Numbered from the stretch's first letter, positions 8,891 to 18,977 are shown. The stretch is DNA of 26,707 nucleotides from Azolla pinnata (GCA_037176905.1 JBBBWG010006347.1:1-26707); one strand, 5' to 3'. The notes: a model not told the origin generated them from the letters alone. A program made the numbers and translations.

Positions 8891-9081
8891 ATGGTGAAGG
8901 GAGGGAATAACAAGACGTGGGGAGCAACTCGCAACAACACCCACAAGGGCTCTGTTGCCACCGCTGCTGGTCGCCTCTCTTGTGCTCTCTCTTGCTCGCC
9001 TTATGCATTTTGGCTCCTCCTCCTTCCTCTTCTTCTATCGCCGTTGCCATTGTTTACAGATTCTTGGTCACAACCTTGACT
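8891..9081 (+). pseudogene. Relic resembling ribosomal protein eL37
   Basis: The 62-codon frame begins MVKGGNNKTWGATRNNTHKG and later reads GRLSCALSCSPYAF. The eL37 family starts MxKGxxSFGxRRNKTHTLCVRCGRRSF and goes on to RCSACGF. Landmarks in the same order are the start M-x-K-G, R-N-x-T-H, V, G-R-x-S and C-S-x-x-x-F. At the DNA level TGCTCGCCTTATGCATTT closely parallels TGC-TCG-GCT-TGT-GGA-TTT. Only one of the four zinc-binding cysteines is left and the basic C-terminal half is missing, so it could not work as eL37, a structural protein of the large ribosomal subunit. A telo-box 23 bases upstream, typical of ribosomal protein genes, supports the reading. It could still be a chance open frame. 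Confidence 0.42.
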
Positions 9082-9099
9082 TACATGTAAGCTATACTT

Positions 9100-9895
9100 C
9101 TCTCTCTCTTCCCCCTCCCTCTCTTCGCATATATTCCACTCTTGTAGCTAGCTAGTTACATGAGTATTGTTGCTTGCATGTCCAACTCACGTCACGTGTG
9201 CATACATATTGTTGCTTCTATAGTGGAGTTTTGGGGTTTTGTGGAAGAAGATACTAGTTAATGTATCATATTCTCTTTGTAAGATTTTATTCTTCTAAAA
9301 AACTTTTTTAGAGTCTTTTTCATGTTTAAATATTGTAATTCCAGATGAAAATGTCCCTTGAAGATTGGTTTCTTGTGACTCTTGGTTAAGCTACTCATAT
9401 TCTGGTTCGCTTTTAAGGTCCCTCGTGACAGCGGTCAACTCCATTGTTGCCATTCGTCACCTCTCCTCTCCTCTGTCTTATCACCACAGCCAATTGCTTC
9501 AATCTTATAAATGAAATGGTGTAAATTTCAATTTATCCTTCTATACCCAAAAATCAAGTTACTCTTCTCTTTTATCAATATAGTAGGGTTTTTGACAAGA
9601 TGCTAACATATCCATAATAGAGAAAAACTCTTTAATGGGAGGCAGTCTTTCTCATTCAACCTATTCTCCATATGATAACAACTTTTCAAAAAAAATCTGA
9701 TGTATGTGATACATATTTTTCTTCTAAGACTTAATTTAACCCAATATTTCTTGCAAGTGTAATATCACCTTTGTAAAGTGTTATTATGATCCTAATGTTT
9801 TGATTCAAAGGTTGATAACATGATTGCTAGTGCCTATATAATGTTGTGAACATGACTATTTAGACATCTTGATTACGAATGGATCCACTATGGTG
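9100..9895. other. AT-rich sequence, no gene seen
   Basis: It starts with a CT-rich run near 9098-9124 and continues as AT-rich sequence without coding frames. The part next to 9899 may be internal sequence of the LTR-like repeat that follows, but nothing identifies it. Confidence 0.4.
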
Positions 9896-9898
9896 TTC

Positions 9899-10490
9899 TG
9901 AGGTTTTGGGTTGCATAGCTTCAAATATGTGTCAAGGTAGAACCATTAGGGTTTTGAACCAGGAGATGGTTAAGTTGAGAAGATATTAATCTTTAGAAAA
10001 AATAAAAACTAAATTAAAAAAGATCTTTACAATCATATTCTTAGATTATGAGAACATGTAAGTATTTAGAGTTTGGATTGAGAGTGTGAGGGAGATAGGT
10101 TTCAGATTTGAGCGATTAGAGTTTAGATAAGAGAGAAAGATTAGGAAAGAGAGATCAAGTTTAGATAAAAGAGATTAAAGTATAAAAAAGAGATATTAGG
10201 GATATGGATATATTGAAAGAGTAGGGTTTACAGATGATTTTTTAGGGTCTGAATTAGGATATTAAAGTTTAGATATAAGAGATTTGGGGTTTAGATATAA
10301 TAGATTAGGGTTTATATGTGAGAGGTTAAGATTTTTCTAAGTCAAAGAGTTTTCAGGTTTTGGATATATGAGATTAGGGTTTCAATATAAGTGGATTTGG
10401 GTTATAGATAAGAGATGAAGGGTTTGTATAAGAAAGATTAGGGTTAGGATATAAGTTATTTAAGGTTTTGATATTGGCATTTAGATATGT
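9899..10490 (-). mobile_element. LTR-like repeat (family C), inverted copy of 18250-18650
   Basis: Read on the minus strand this matches 18250-18650. Shared marks are the AACCCTAATCTC(T) units, ACATGTTCTC, the ATTAATNTCTT stretch, GGTTCAAAACCCTA, and the end ACACATATTTGAAGCT beside ACACATTTGGAGCT. The end resembles the TTTGGCGCCGTTGCC primer-binding site of some Ty3 (Tat/Athila-like) elements. Much of the body is 20-bp-scale repeats of AGATTAGGGTTTAGATATAAG type. Old and diverged; both ends are uncertain. Confidence 0.5.
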
Positions 10491-10623
10491 AAGATATAAG
10501 ATGAAGGCTTATCTATTGGGCCTTTTTGTCCCCTTTGCTCTATGTTAACCACTCTATATGGGAGTTAATGCTACCTTATCCACTCTTCCCTTCTTACTTT
10601 ATACTTTTATTTATTTTTGCCTT

Positions 10624-10640
10624 TATTATTATTATTATTA
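10624..10640 (+). repeat. Short (TTA)n run
   Basis: TTATTATTATTATTATT lies just before the old LTR, ahead of a T tract. Confidence 0.85.
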
Positions 10641-10645
10641 TTTTT

Positions 10646-10788
10646 TGTCAAATATAGTCATTTATTGGTCGTGTTCACACTGTCCATCTAGACAACCATA
10701 TTTGTATTAAGTTAGAAGTTCATATGGCCATTTGTAAGTTGTTACCTGCATTTATAATATACAAAATGTATAGTTTATGCCTCTCTTG

Positions 10789-10835
<47 letters not shown>

Positions 10836-10986
10836 CATTTCCACGACTCTTCCTTGCACGTTGACCTAGACCTAAAGCCTTTTAGCTTCATGCCTCTTTC
10901 ATTCTATCTACTCCTTTTCATCCTTGATCTCCAACAAAATATTTATGATCTACTATAGCTTGTTCCACTTGACAACCTCACCAACA
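10646..10986 (+). mobile_element. Old family A LTR with primer-site remnant
   Basis: It starts TGTCAAATATAG, against TGTCGAATGCGG in other copies. It then matches TGGTCGTGTTCACACTGTCC closely and stays colinear to the end, CTCACCAACA (about 341 bp). The following bases ATCGTATCAAAGCACGGGTTCATCC parallel the primer-binding site and leader of the copy at 24951. It is the most diverged of the five family A LTRs, so probably the oldest. The internal body is gone: a CACTA end lies 26 bases further on. Confidence 0.72.
10791..10832 (+). repeat. (TC)21 microsatellite
   Basis: Expanded from the shorter CT tract that all family A LTRs carry at this position. Confidence 0.95.
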
Positions 10987-11011
10987 GATCGTATCAAAGC
11001 ACGGGTTCATC

Positions 11012-11340
11012 CACTACACGGTATTACCGCGTTTACTGCAACCTAAACAGAACACATCTTGGTTGAAATAAAAATTGCCGAAAATTGCATCACATTTGAT
11101 GTGCGCTTACTGGACTGCAGTTTCACGCGAGGTTTACCACGATGTTGTAGATGCGATAAAAATCTTGATGTGACTTTGATTCTTACCATGACTTTGGCCA
11201 TGAACATTGTTACACACTTGCCACACCATTACTGTAAAGTTGTTGCCCATTTGCCACACATTTTACCGCACTATTTACCGTAAATGTTGGCATGAAAATT
11301 TCCGCACATTTTACCCAATAACATATTTAATTTGAGCTTG
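11012..11340 (+). mobile_element. CACTA terminus and subterminal repeats
   Basis: Starts CACTACACGGTATTACCGCG, against CACTACAAGGTATT at 13014. It is followed by TTTACC-CG/TTGCCACAC motifs to about 11320. On the minus strand a TNP2 C-terminal segment lies inward (11660-12175), so this is the 3' end of that transposon. It sits in the leader of the old family A LTR. The flanking ATC would be half of a 3-bp target duplication; its partner is not identified. The terminus could instead be diverged leader sequence. Confidence 0.55.
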
Positions 11341-11659
11341 TGACCTTGTTTGATATAATGAACTTATCTAGTAATATGTACATACCGATGATTTGCTTAT
11401 CTAAATCCAACCATAGATGAATATGCATGTAAATATGCACTAATATATACAAGTAAACATGCATGTACCTATATACTATAAGGTAGATAATTACGTTTCA
11501 AGTCAATTAATCATCAGTATAGATAAATATAAAAAAATGTCATGAGTTTTGGTCAACATAAGTATCAATTACAAGGAACGGATCAATATTGATAAAAAAA
11601 TTAACGTCTTCATCGATATTAATGTCCCCAGACCCTAGCTCAAAATATATATGTCTAAG

Positions 11660-12175
11660 GATGCATCAGTGTTGATGGGTCCGTCTGGATCAAGATCAGC
11701 ATGATCATTGTCATCATTAGACATCCCACCTCCAACATTGACATAATCAGTGCACTACACAACTTGGTTGGTGGTTCTATATTGGCATGGTTGTCAAACT
11801 GATCTGCTATTGTATCTGCTGTTGGTGGTAGTATTGTTCTCACTTGTTGATCATACATAGTATCGGTCAACACATCATGATCTAACCCTACTTAAGGCAA
11901 CAAGGAGTGGAAACCGGCTTTGTACGTGGGGCCATTGGTATCACATACCACCACTTGTAATTAGGAAATACAAATTGGAAAATGGCCTATAATACGAAAC
12001 AATAGAATGTCATCTGCATCAAAACAATATTGACAACAATATTTTACCTAGAATATAACATACATCCTATTTATTTACAATAGGGTGGTAGGATGAAAGT
12101 CCCCTCCTTGGCATTACAAAGTTGCGTGAAGTCGATCATCGTAAAGCCACTAGGTTCTACATTGATTGAACATTG
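11660..12175 (-). pseudogene. CACTA TNP2 transposase, C-terminal fragment
   Basis: Read on the minus strand from 12175: GFTMIDFTQL, then TFILPPYC, an interruption, then WYVIPMAPRTK, and an Asp/Asn-rich tail ending near 11660. This follows the C-terminal domain of TNP2-type transposases (GFTxVNxxRL, DPFILAxQ, WxVVxPxKPR). It is in the same orientation as the TNP2 segment at 16700-17910 and supplies the domain expected next. The gap between them is filled by a Ty3 fossil. Several stops and frame changes make it inactive. Each motif is individually weak; the order makes the case. Confidence 0.55.
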
Positions 12176-12199
12176 TGAGACCTTACCTATATAACATCA

Positions 12200-12260
12200 T
12201 TAAACAATCTGATATTGAAGACAAATGTCTAAGCATTAAACAATCTGATATTGAAGACAA
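12200..12260 (+). repeat. 25-bp direct repeat
   Basis: ATTAAACAATCTGATATTGA with GAAGACA after it occurs twice, starting near 12200 and 12236. It lies at the junction between the CACTA fragment and the Ty3 fossil. Confidence 0.8.
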
Positions 12261-13010
12261 TCATTAAACAATTGGTTCACCTTCCCCATTTTGCAAGCCT
12301 CAGCATGTTAGATTCTACCGAGAGATTAAATCAGCTTCTAGAAGCCATGCATCAACTTCAACTTGAGAATAACAACCTTTGGGAATCATTACGAAAACTT
12401 CAAGTTGGAATGGATCTCGAGGAAGAAAAAACCAACTCTCCTCCTGCAGCAACGAATCTTTTACATGTATAGCCTGGTTTCTCATCAACCTTTTCTCCAA
12501 CTCCTTTCCATCTCACTACATTTGGGAATACAAACCAACATCGAACATCCATCACCAAATTTTATTCGTTACATCAAGTTATGCGTTCGGTACTGTCCCT
12601 CTATGCCTTTGAATTTTGACATCTAGCATGTGATGTTAAGTGAGATGACCAAGCGTTGTGTGACCATTTTTTTTCAAGGCCTTCATACCAATGTTAAAAA
12701 ACTACTATTGAACTTCTTCCTTGTCGTAAGTCATCATGCAAGCAATTAGTTGTGACAATCGGCTTTTTGAGTTTCTCTAGAAAAACGAGCGATATCAAGG
12801 TGGCAACCCATTTCGAGAACCCCTCAAACATCGTCATGCGATGACCCTGTGCCGACGGAAATTGATCGAGCCCGAGTCCCATTCATCGAGGTTGAATGAT
12901 GTTTTCGATGAACCAATGGGCTATGTTTATATTGTGGCGCCTCCACCCATCTAATTGATTTATGGCCAATCAGAAACGGCCGCCGACAATGCTCTACCAC
13001 TAAACGGCCC
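12250..13010 (+). mobile_element. Ty3/gypsy fossil, gag part
   Basis: Starts with a Leu-rich coiled segment (NQLLEAMHQLQLENNNLWES) as in many plant Ty3 gag starts. Further on come AISCDNRLFE (gag domain end; family pattern AxxxDNRLxE) and DEPMG before the site of the CACTA insertion. The element resumes at 15283 with the protease. It is heavily broken and old. No LTR is recognisable at this end; the neighbouring sequence is the CACTA transposon it landed in. Confidence 0.6.
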
Positions 13011-13642
13011 CGACACTACAAGGTATTGGGTTGTTTGCCGCGACAATTTGCCTCGATCTAGCCGTGATGCGGCTAGGTCGCGGCAAATTTGCCGCGACTT
13101 TTTTCGAAAATTTTCATGCTCTATTTACCATGACCATATACGTGTTGATAGCCGTATAATTTGACATGTCATTTACCGTGAGCTTGCTACAAACTTACAA
13201 CACTTTGTCACAGGCAAGATTTGAACTAGTGAACTCATTTCACACAATCAAGTCATCTAGCCAATTTAAATAACAAACACTTATCTTATTTATAATGTTT
13301 GAAATCATACATCTATACATATACAAATCAATATGCATGAATACATCTAAATATACATATAAATCTACATAACATGTAGATATACATGAATATATGAATA
13401 TTTATACGTATGTATGTACGCATATAAAAGCAAATATGAATCAAACATGTGCATGCATATATAAGTGAATATGTATGTATTGATAGATATACAAGTGAAT
13501 TTGCATGTAAGTTTCAATATAGAGGTGAATGTGTTTGTATCTAACCATTTACAGTTCAATGTACATCAAACATGTACATATATAGACGAATCTGCATATT
13601 TCTATGCATACACGCACAAATATGCATTAAAAAATGAATATG

Positions 13643-14195
13643 CATATACAAGTGAATACATACTAATATAAGTTAATTTGCAGCTATGTTGCAGCAAACT
13701 CGTGGCAAAAAACGCAGTTATGTTGCAGCAAACTCGCGGCAAACAACGCGGTTCTGTTGCAGCAAACTCGTGGCAAAATGTGTAAACATACAAATTTTGT
13801 AGCGTGTTTGTTGAAAAATTGTTGCGACCATACTGCAACATTGTGTTCCATGCAAGATTTGAACCAATCACCTCACCTGAAATAAGCAAGTGGTCTACTC
13901 AATTAAACCAACATACAATGACATAATATATTTACTAAATTGGATATAAAATGATTAATATCCAATCATCTATCCATATATAGACCAATATGAGTGTATA
14001 CATCTAAATATACATCTATATATATATATATATACAAGAATATATTATTATATTTATGCATATTTATATGTATGTATGCATATACAAGCGAATATGAAGC
14101 AAACATGTACATTATAGGTGAACATGCATGTATATATACATATACAAGTGAATACATACTAATATAAGTTAATTTGCAGCTATGTTGCAGCAAAC
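13643..14195 (+). repeat. Tandem duplication with 496-bp period
   Basis: 57 bases at 13643-13699 recur exactly at 14139-14195; a third, partial copy starts near 14224. The flanking sequence (GCAAGATTTGAAC near 13213 and 13852, followed by similar TACATATA stretches) is also repeated but diverged. It lies within the non-autonomous CACTA. Confidence 0.85.
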
Positions 14196-14869
14196 AACGG
14201 ATCTATGTTACAACAAACAACTGATATAAGTTAATTTGCAACTATGTTGCAGTAAACAACAAACATATATAGTTGAATATATATGTAGTTGTTCACGTAT
14301 AGGTGAATATAAATGTATGTATACATATATATGTGAATATGTATATATGTATGAATGTATAGATGAATATATACATCTATGTTTTAATATACAGGTAGGT
14401 GTATATGCATGTATATATGCATATTCAGATGAGTATGATCTATCTTATCTCCATATACAAGTGAATATGAATGTATATATTAATGAATATGTAGGTATGG
14501 TTGCCAGTAGAGATAAATATGTCTGTGTTTATGTATACAAATAAACCGATGTATACAAGAGCAGACAGACAAGTACGAAGTGAAAATATCCCACATGAAT
14601 AGTCACAGACAGACATCTTGTATAAATAGGCAGTGAGGGCTTGATTTTCTCATCCATCTTCTAAGTTCTGGACTAAAGAAGCTTTTTGAAATGAAAAAGC
14701 TTTCTAAAATGAAAAAGCTTTCTAAAATGAATAAGCTTTTGAAGATATATATATGTTCTCAAATTGAGAATAAAAAGAAATATATAAAAGTGAATAAAAG
14801 GAGGTAATTTTTTTTCTTAATTTAAATAAATTTTATTTAATTTCATGTATATACATACAAGTGAAAATA

Positions 14870-15145
14870 GATGCGATAAATTCGTGAATATGCTCGTGTA
14901 TATACTCGTGGTAAAGATCGTGTATATACGCACGACAATACCCGCGTATATACACGCGGAAATACTCGCGGTAAAACTCGTGGTAAAATTCGCGGTAAAT
15001 TCGCGGTAAAACTCATAGTAAATTCGCGGTAATAATCGCGGTAAAAGTTGCGGTAAATTCTCGGTAAAACTCGTGGTAAATTCACGGTAAAACTGGCGGT
15101 CAAATTTGTGGTAATGGTCGCGGTAAAAAATTTTCTGTCGGGGGA
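14870..15145 (-). repeat. Right subterminal 11-12-bp motif array of the CACTA element
   Basis: AATTCGCGGTA/AAACTCGTGGT units, i.e. TTTACCGCGAATT on the minus strand, spaced 11-12 bp apart with about 20 copies. It is the mirror of the left-end TTTGCCGCGAC motif. Reading frames through it give Tyr-Arg-Glu-Phe and Leu-Pro-Arg strings that are artefacts. Confidence 0.85.
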
Positions 15146-15282
15146 AGGTCGCAATAATTGTCGCGGCTCGCGGCAAACGACATTTTGTTTTGCCGTGAAA
15201 TTTCACCGCGACTTTTCCTGAGCTTTTGCAGAAGAAATTTCGCAGCAAAACTCGACGGCAAACAAGCAAGTACCTTGTAGTG

Positions 15283-16540
15283 CAACAACAGGAAAACGAA
15301 GGTGTCCAACTACAGTAGGAGCCACGCGGTTGGACCACCCGAATTCATGTTGCCCCCAAAGTGCTGCTAACCTCTACAAATGATTTTTCCTTGCCGGTAA
15401 GCATCCATTTCCCTCTAGTTCAATTGATTCTTTAGCGCTTCTCGATTCCAAGGCAACAACATGTTTTATGGACAAAATGTTCGTTCATGGTTCTCCGGTT
15501 ACCCAAGCTAGTTCTAGTGGAAGCTATCGATGGGCGTATGCTTTCCTCTAGCGCAGTCACAAAAGCCATTGTCCCACTCCTCTTACAACTCCGAGACCAC
15601 AAGGAAGTCTTTCTATTTGACATCATCACTTCACCTCAATACCCAATTATCGATTGGTCCAACCACTCAATTACTTTTACATCCCAGAGGTTTCGGAGGC
15701 CAGAGCAATATCTCATGTTGCAGCATTAGAATAGCCAGAATCGGTTTTCAGAACTGACCACTCCAATTCGAGTAAGAGCCAACTCCAGGTCAGATGATCA
15801 TGTCAAAGTCTTAATGAAGGCAATTGTGGATAGTGCCGCTGAGTCGAGCACTTCAATTCCTATATCACTGTCGTCGAAGTACGAGCATACAATTTGGTGC
15901 AGATTAAACTTGGAGATGAATGGAAAACCACCTTTAGAACGATGTCGCGGTGTTCGCAGGTTACGCTCCCATTGGTCGATGTCACGCTACTCACACTTCA
16001 GATTTGCTTGTTCAAAGGTTCAACCGCCAGGGCCTTGTTTTCGGAGAGGCATCCAATGCGAAAATGCTTGAGATAAGCAGAAGTGATAGAGTTGAATAAG
16101 GAAGCTAACGCTGACGGGTAGGGATTTGTGCGATAGCTTATTCAGATAGAGTGGAGAATAGTGGTTAAAAGTTGATGGGTTTCAAACCAATAACCTCACA
16201 ATAGCCAGAAGCAATAACTATAAATAAGTCGTGACCTTTCCTTCGAGCTTACCTTCGTCGGCAAATGCTACAAGGTGTAAGCGAATTGTGTTCGCTTAGA
16301 TGCCCCATGGTTGAAGGTAGGTGACTTTGTTAAGCTTCTTTGTAACGATATTGTTACAACTCATCCCTATATGAAGCTCAATTACAAGAAGTTAGGACCT
16401 TTCCGAGTCATCGAGAAAATTGGTCCATGGCCGCTGTCTGCTTAGAGTTACCATCTCACTTCTGTATTCATAATGTCGTTCATGCCTCCTTTTTTGAACC
16501 TCACAATCTATGTGGAATCCCCGATCTAATATGTGCACTT
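15283..16540 (+). mobile_element. Ty3/gypsy fossil, protease to integrase C-terminus
   Basis: In order: a protease-like segment (LLDSKATTCFMDKMFV; VEAIDGRML; VTKAIVPLLL), SPQYPIIDWSNHSITF (end of the protease region), a reverse transcriptase motif IKLGDEWKTTFRT (near 15895-15935), and the integrase C-terminal segment (KLNYKKLGPFRVIEKIG; IHNVVHASFFEPHN, 16375-16500). RNase H and most of RT and integrase are missing. Many breaks and loss of most domains show an old element. No 3' LTR is recognisable before the CACTA transposase resumes near 16700. Confidence 0.78.
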
Positions 16541-16699
16541 TATCATTAATAAAACATGTTTCAAAAGAAATATAATGATAAGTAATAGTTGTAATTAGGG
16601 CACATATAATCAAAATAAGATATATATTGCATTTCCAATATATTGAAGAGTTTGGGTTTAGGGTCAACATATCATAGGATTGCAACCCTTAGCATCCTC

Positions 16700-17910
16700 C
16701 TAGTCATCTTCAGTTATTGATGCACGATGCTCCAACTAATCCACTTGGAAGTTGCGCATGTCAATCATGCATATGACAAATGTGGGCATGCTCTTGCTTT
16801 ATACATAAACAGGCCTCATGGTACTTGTCCAACCAAGCTGTCATAACTTGAGTGTTCAGGATACACAAGCTATAAAACTTTGAAACTTACAGACCAGCCC
16901 ATTCCTTGAGGAACGAGGTCCATTATATACTTTTAAGTCAGTCACCTGCGTGGAATGGCTTATGGAGCAGGAGTGGGGAAACAAGAATCGGCCTCGTATA
17001 GATATTGTGAGATAAATACTAGGCCCTCTTGGATCGACCACCCTTTGCTCAAGTTATCATCTGGTTGTGCATTTTGGCTCACAAAATCCTTGAGTTTTTT
17101 CATGAAATGCTCTTAGAAAAACATCCATATTTTGGAGACAAAGTCACATGTTGCTATATCTTGGATGGTGTGGACCACCACCAAGTGCACCTGGATAGTT
17201 AGAATGGATTGCGAGAATGTATCTAGGCTGCCAACTCTAGTGTGGTCGGGTCGACCTCTTTGGCACTGGAAAATCTAACAACTGCACCGAGCTTGTATAA
17301 ACACTATTGCAAGCATATTGAGGACATACACTTGGATACACTAATTGGTAGAATGAAATGCAAAAGATAGCAATACAAATATTTTTAGTAAGAATAATAA
17401 ATCACATATATGTTGCCAAATTTTCTTATAAATGGATTAATATTTATATTTACTTGTAGCATCTTAGGTCACTTGTGAGTCTTCAAGCCCACTAGCTGCT
17501 CCACCCCTATCTATCTCTTGTGTGAGCCCATCTCAAGCAACACATGTATCATATGGGGGTTTGGAACTTGGTGATCAATACCTCCTTTAGATCCTAACAT
17601 TCCGATCTCGTCAAAGTCAAAGGGGCCCTTAGTAATGCCACATGTTGGCCATTCCTATGCTTAAGCGGCCATGCATTACACATCTTCCCTCAATACTACA
17701 ACTCCATTCGAATTGCCAACGAGTCACGGATGTTGCCCATCAAGTCTTCCCACACTCTTATTGTGACATTCTTGAATATGTGCATAGGTTCCACGAAAGG
17801 GTTAATTTTCAAGTTATCCCAATATGGCAACCTGAAAAATATGGACAGCATACAAGGTTTCCACAAAGAGAGAAGTACAGGTTTAGGGTTAGTGCAACTA
17901 CTATGCAACT
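16700..17910 (-). pseudogene. CACTA TNP2 transposase, central part
   Basis: Minus-strand reading from 17910: RLPYWDNLKI and PMHIFKNV (family LPYWxxLxxxHxLDxMHIxKN), then IRDSLAIRMEL, GLKTHK (near 17480), KLGAVVRF, SAKEVDPT (near 17270), a segment reading VHLVVVHTIQ, then FMKKLKDFVSQNAQPDDN and GLVFISQYLYEAD (near 16990; family MKxLKxYVRNxAxPEGS...E..xFCxEYL). TNP2 cuts at the CACTA ends. Several stops and frame changes are present, plus a likely intron near 17340-17455. It aligns in order with 11660-12175 on the far side of the Ty3 fossil. The N-terminal part is absent; tandem repeats lie beyond 17890. Confidence 0.75.
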
Positions 17911-18040
17911 ACTATGCAACTACTATGTGGTTACTATATAGCTACTATACAACAAGGATGTGGCTACTATGGAGCTACTATACAGCAAGGATGTGGCTAC
18001 TGCGGAGCTATTATGTAGCTACTATGTAGCTACCGGGCAA
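17885..18040 (+). repeat. GCTACTATG-type tandem repeat
   Basis: Units of 11-12 bp (CAACTACTATG, GCTACTATG) form a higher unit of about 35 bp, TACAACAAGGATGTGGCTAC, repeated near 17946 and 17980. It sits where the TNP2 similarity ends. Its frame reads Tyr-Tyr/Met-Trp-Leu-Leu strings and is not a gene. Confidence 0.8.
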
Positions 18041-18229
18041 CCAGGTAGTTATGGAAGCAAAACCCTGAGCTAAGTGGCAGTTCATCACCTACGAACACTG
18101 AGACGACATACACCAACTCCAGAGAATAGTTGTGCGTGAAAATTTTGGATTGAGACTTTTTCCTAACATATTGTATTAAGAATTAAAAGATAGTCAAACA
18201 CAAATATAGTAGAGACAAATTTAGTGGAA

Positions 18230-18650
18230 CTCTACCACTAAGTTTAGTTCCTCAAACCTCTATATAAGAGGGAGGCTACTTAGATCAAAAGAAGCGAGAA
18301 AGTTTTAGAGCTTAGGAGGAGGACAACTCAAGTCTAAACCCTAATCTCCAAGCCCTATTCCTCTCATAAACAAACCCTAATCTCAAAGCCGTAATTTTCT
18401 TATATATAAACTCAAATCCACTCATATCTAAACCCTAATCTCTCAAATATAAAACCCTAACTCCCTCAAACTAATCTAAAAAAAATATTTACATGTTCTC
18501 CTAATTTGGGAACACGATTGTAATGATATTCTTTAATTAACCTCTTATTACTTCAAAAGATTAATGTCTTCTTTACCAATATATCTCTTGGTTCAAAACC
18601 CTAGTAGTTCCACCTTAACACACACATTTGGAGCTGTATTGCCCAAACTC
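18230..18650 (+). mobile_element. LTR-like repeat (family C) with TATA box and primer-site-like end
   Basis: CTCTATATAAGAGG at about 18260 looks like an LTR promoter. The AACCCTAATCTC repeats and GGTTCAAAACCCTAGTAG follow. It ends near ACACACACATTTGGAGCTGTATTGCC, which resembles the TTTGGCGCCGTTGCC primer-binding site. It is an inverted copy of 9899-10490. The left boundary is not clear. Confidence 0.5.
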
Positions 18651-18686
18651 CACGACATGTGTTGAACTCGACATGAAACGAGTGGC

Positions 18687-18977
18687 ATGGAGATAGAGGT
18701 TTCCAGTAATTTGGAGATAATCATGAAACGTTACAACTTGTTTGCAACATTTGAGAATACAACTCGACATGAGTGCTTAGCACGCAAAGGAACAAACATG
18801 CTGAAAATGGTCAAAGAAGAACTTGAAGATGCTCATGACTACTACGACAACATGGTAGCGGAAGGTAGACTCAAGGATAAGAAAGATTTCATTGGCCTAG
18901 ACAATGTGGACAAAGTGCAAGAAATCGACCTAGTCAAGGTTAGTGACAAAGAAGTAAACAACATCAATCATGACTAA
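18687..18977 (+). other. Unidentified 96-codon open frame
   Basis: A hydrophilic frame rich in Lys, Glu and Asp (LKMVKEELEDAHDYYDNMV). It follows the primer-site-like end of the family C LTR by about 60 bases, the place expected for a gag start. I see no gag hallmark such as a zinc knuckle, and I do not recognise it. Codon use is AT-rich like its surroundings. Confidence 0.25.

Larger units (their letters stand above)
13014..15282. mobile_element. Non-autonomous CACTA element
   Basis: Left end CACTACAAGGTATTGGGTTG with TTTGCCGCGAC inside. The right end is its inverse (GGCAAACAAGCAAG, TACCTTGTAGTG), giving inverted ends of about 30 bp with a few mismatches. Flanking triplets are CGA and CAA, a 3-bp target duplication with one change. 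Subterminal motif arrays lie at both ends, in opposite orientation. The interior is AT-rich TACATATA-type sequence with tandem duplications and has no transposase frame, so movement would need a TNP2/TNPA source elsewhere. It interrupts the Ty3 fossil between gag and protease. Confidence 0.83.

Noticed and set aside
11641-11900. A small host gene on the minus strand (72 codons)
   Set aside because: Its position and wording fit the tail of the TNP2 transposase better.
13365-14544. Tyr/Ile/Met-rich frames
   Set aside because: They come from TACATATA-type AT-rich repeats inside the CACTA element.
14817-15338. Minus-strand frame of 173 codons rich in Tyr-Arg-Glu-Phe/Leu-Pro-Arg
   Set aside because: It is the translation of the CACTA subterminal 11-12-bp array.
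17885-18040. Frame with repeated Tyr-Tyr and Trp-Leu-Leu as a repeat protein
   Set aside because: The repeat is at DNA level and reads through in more than one frame.
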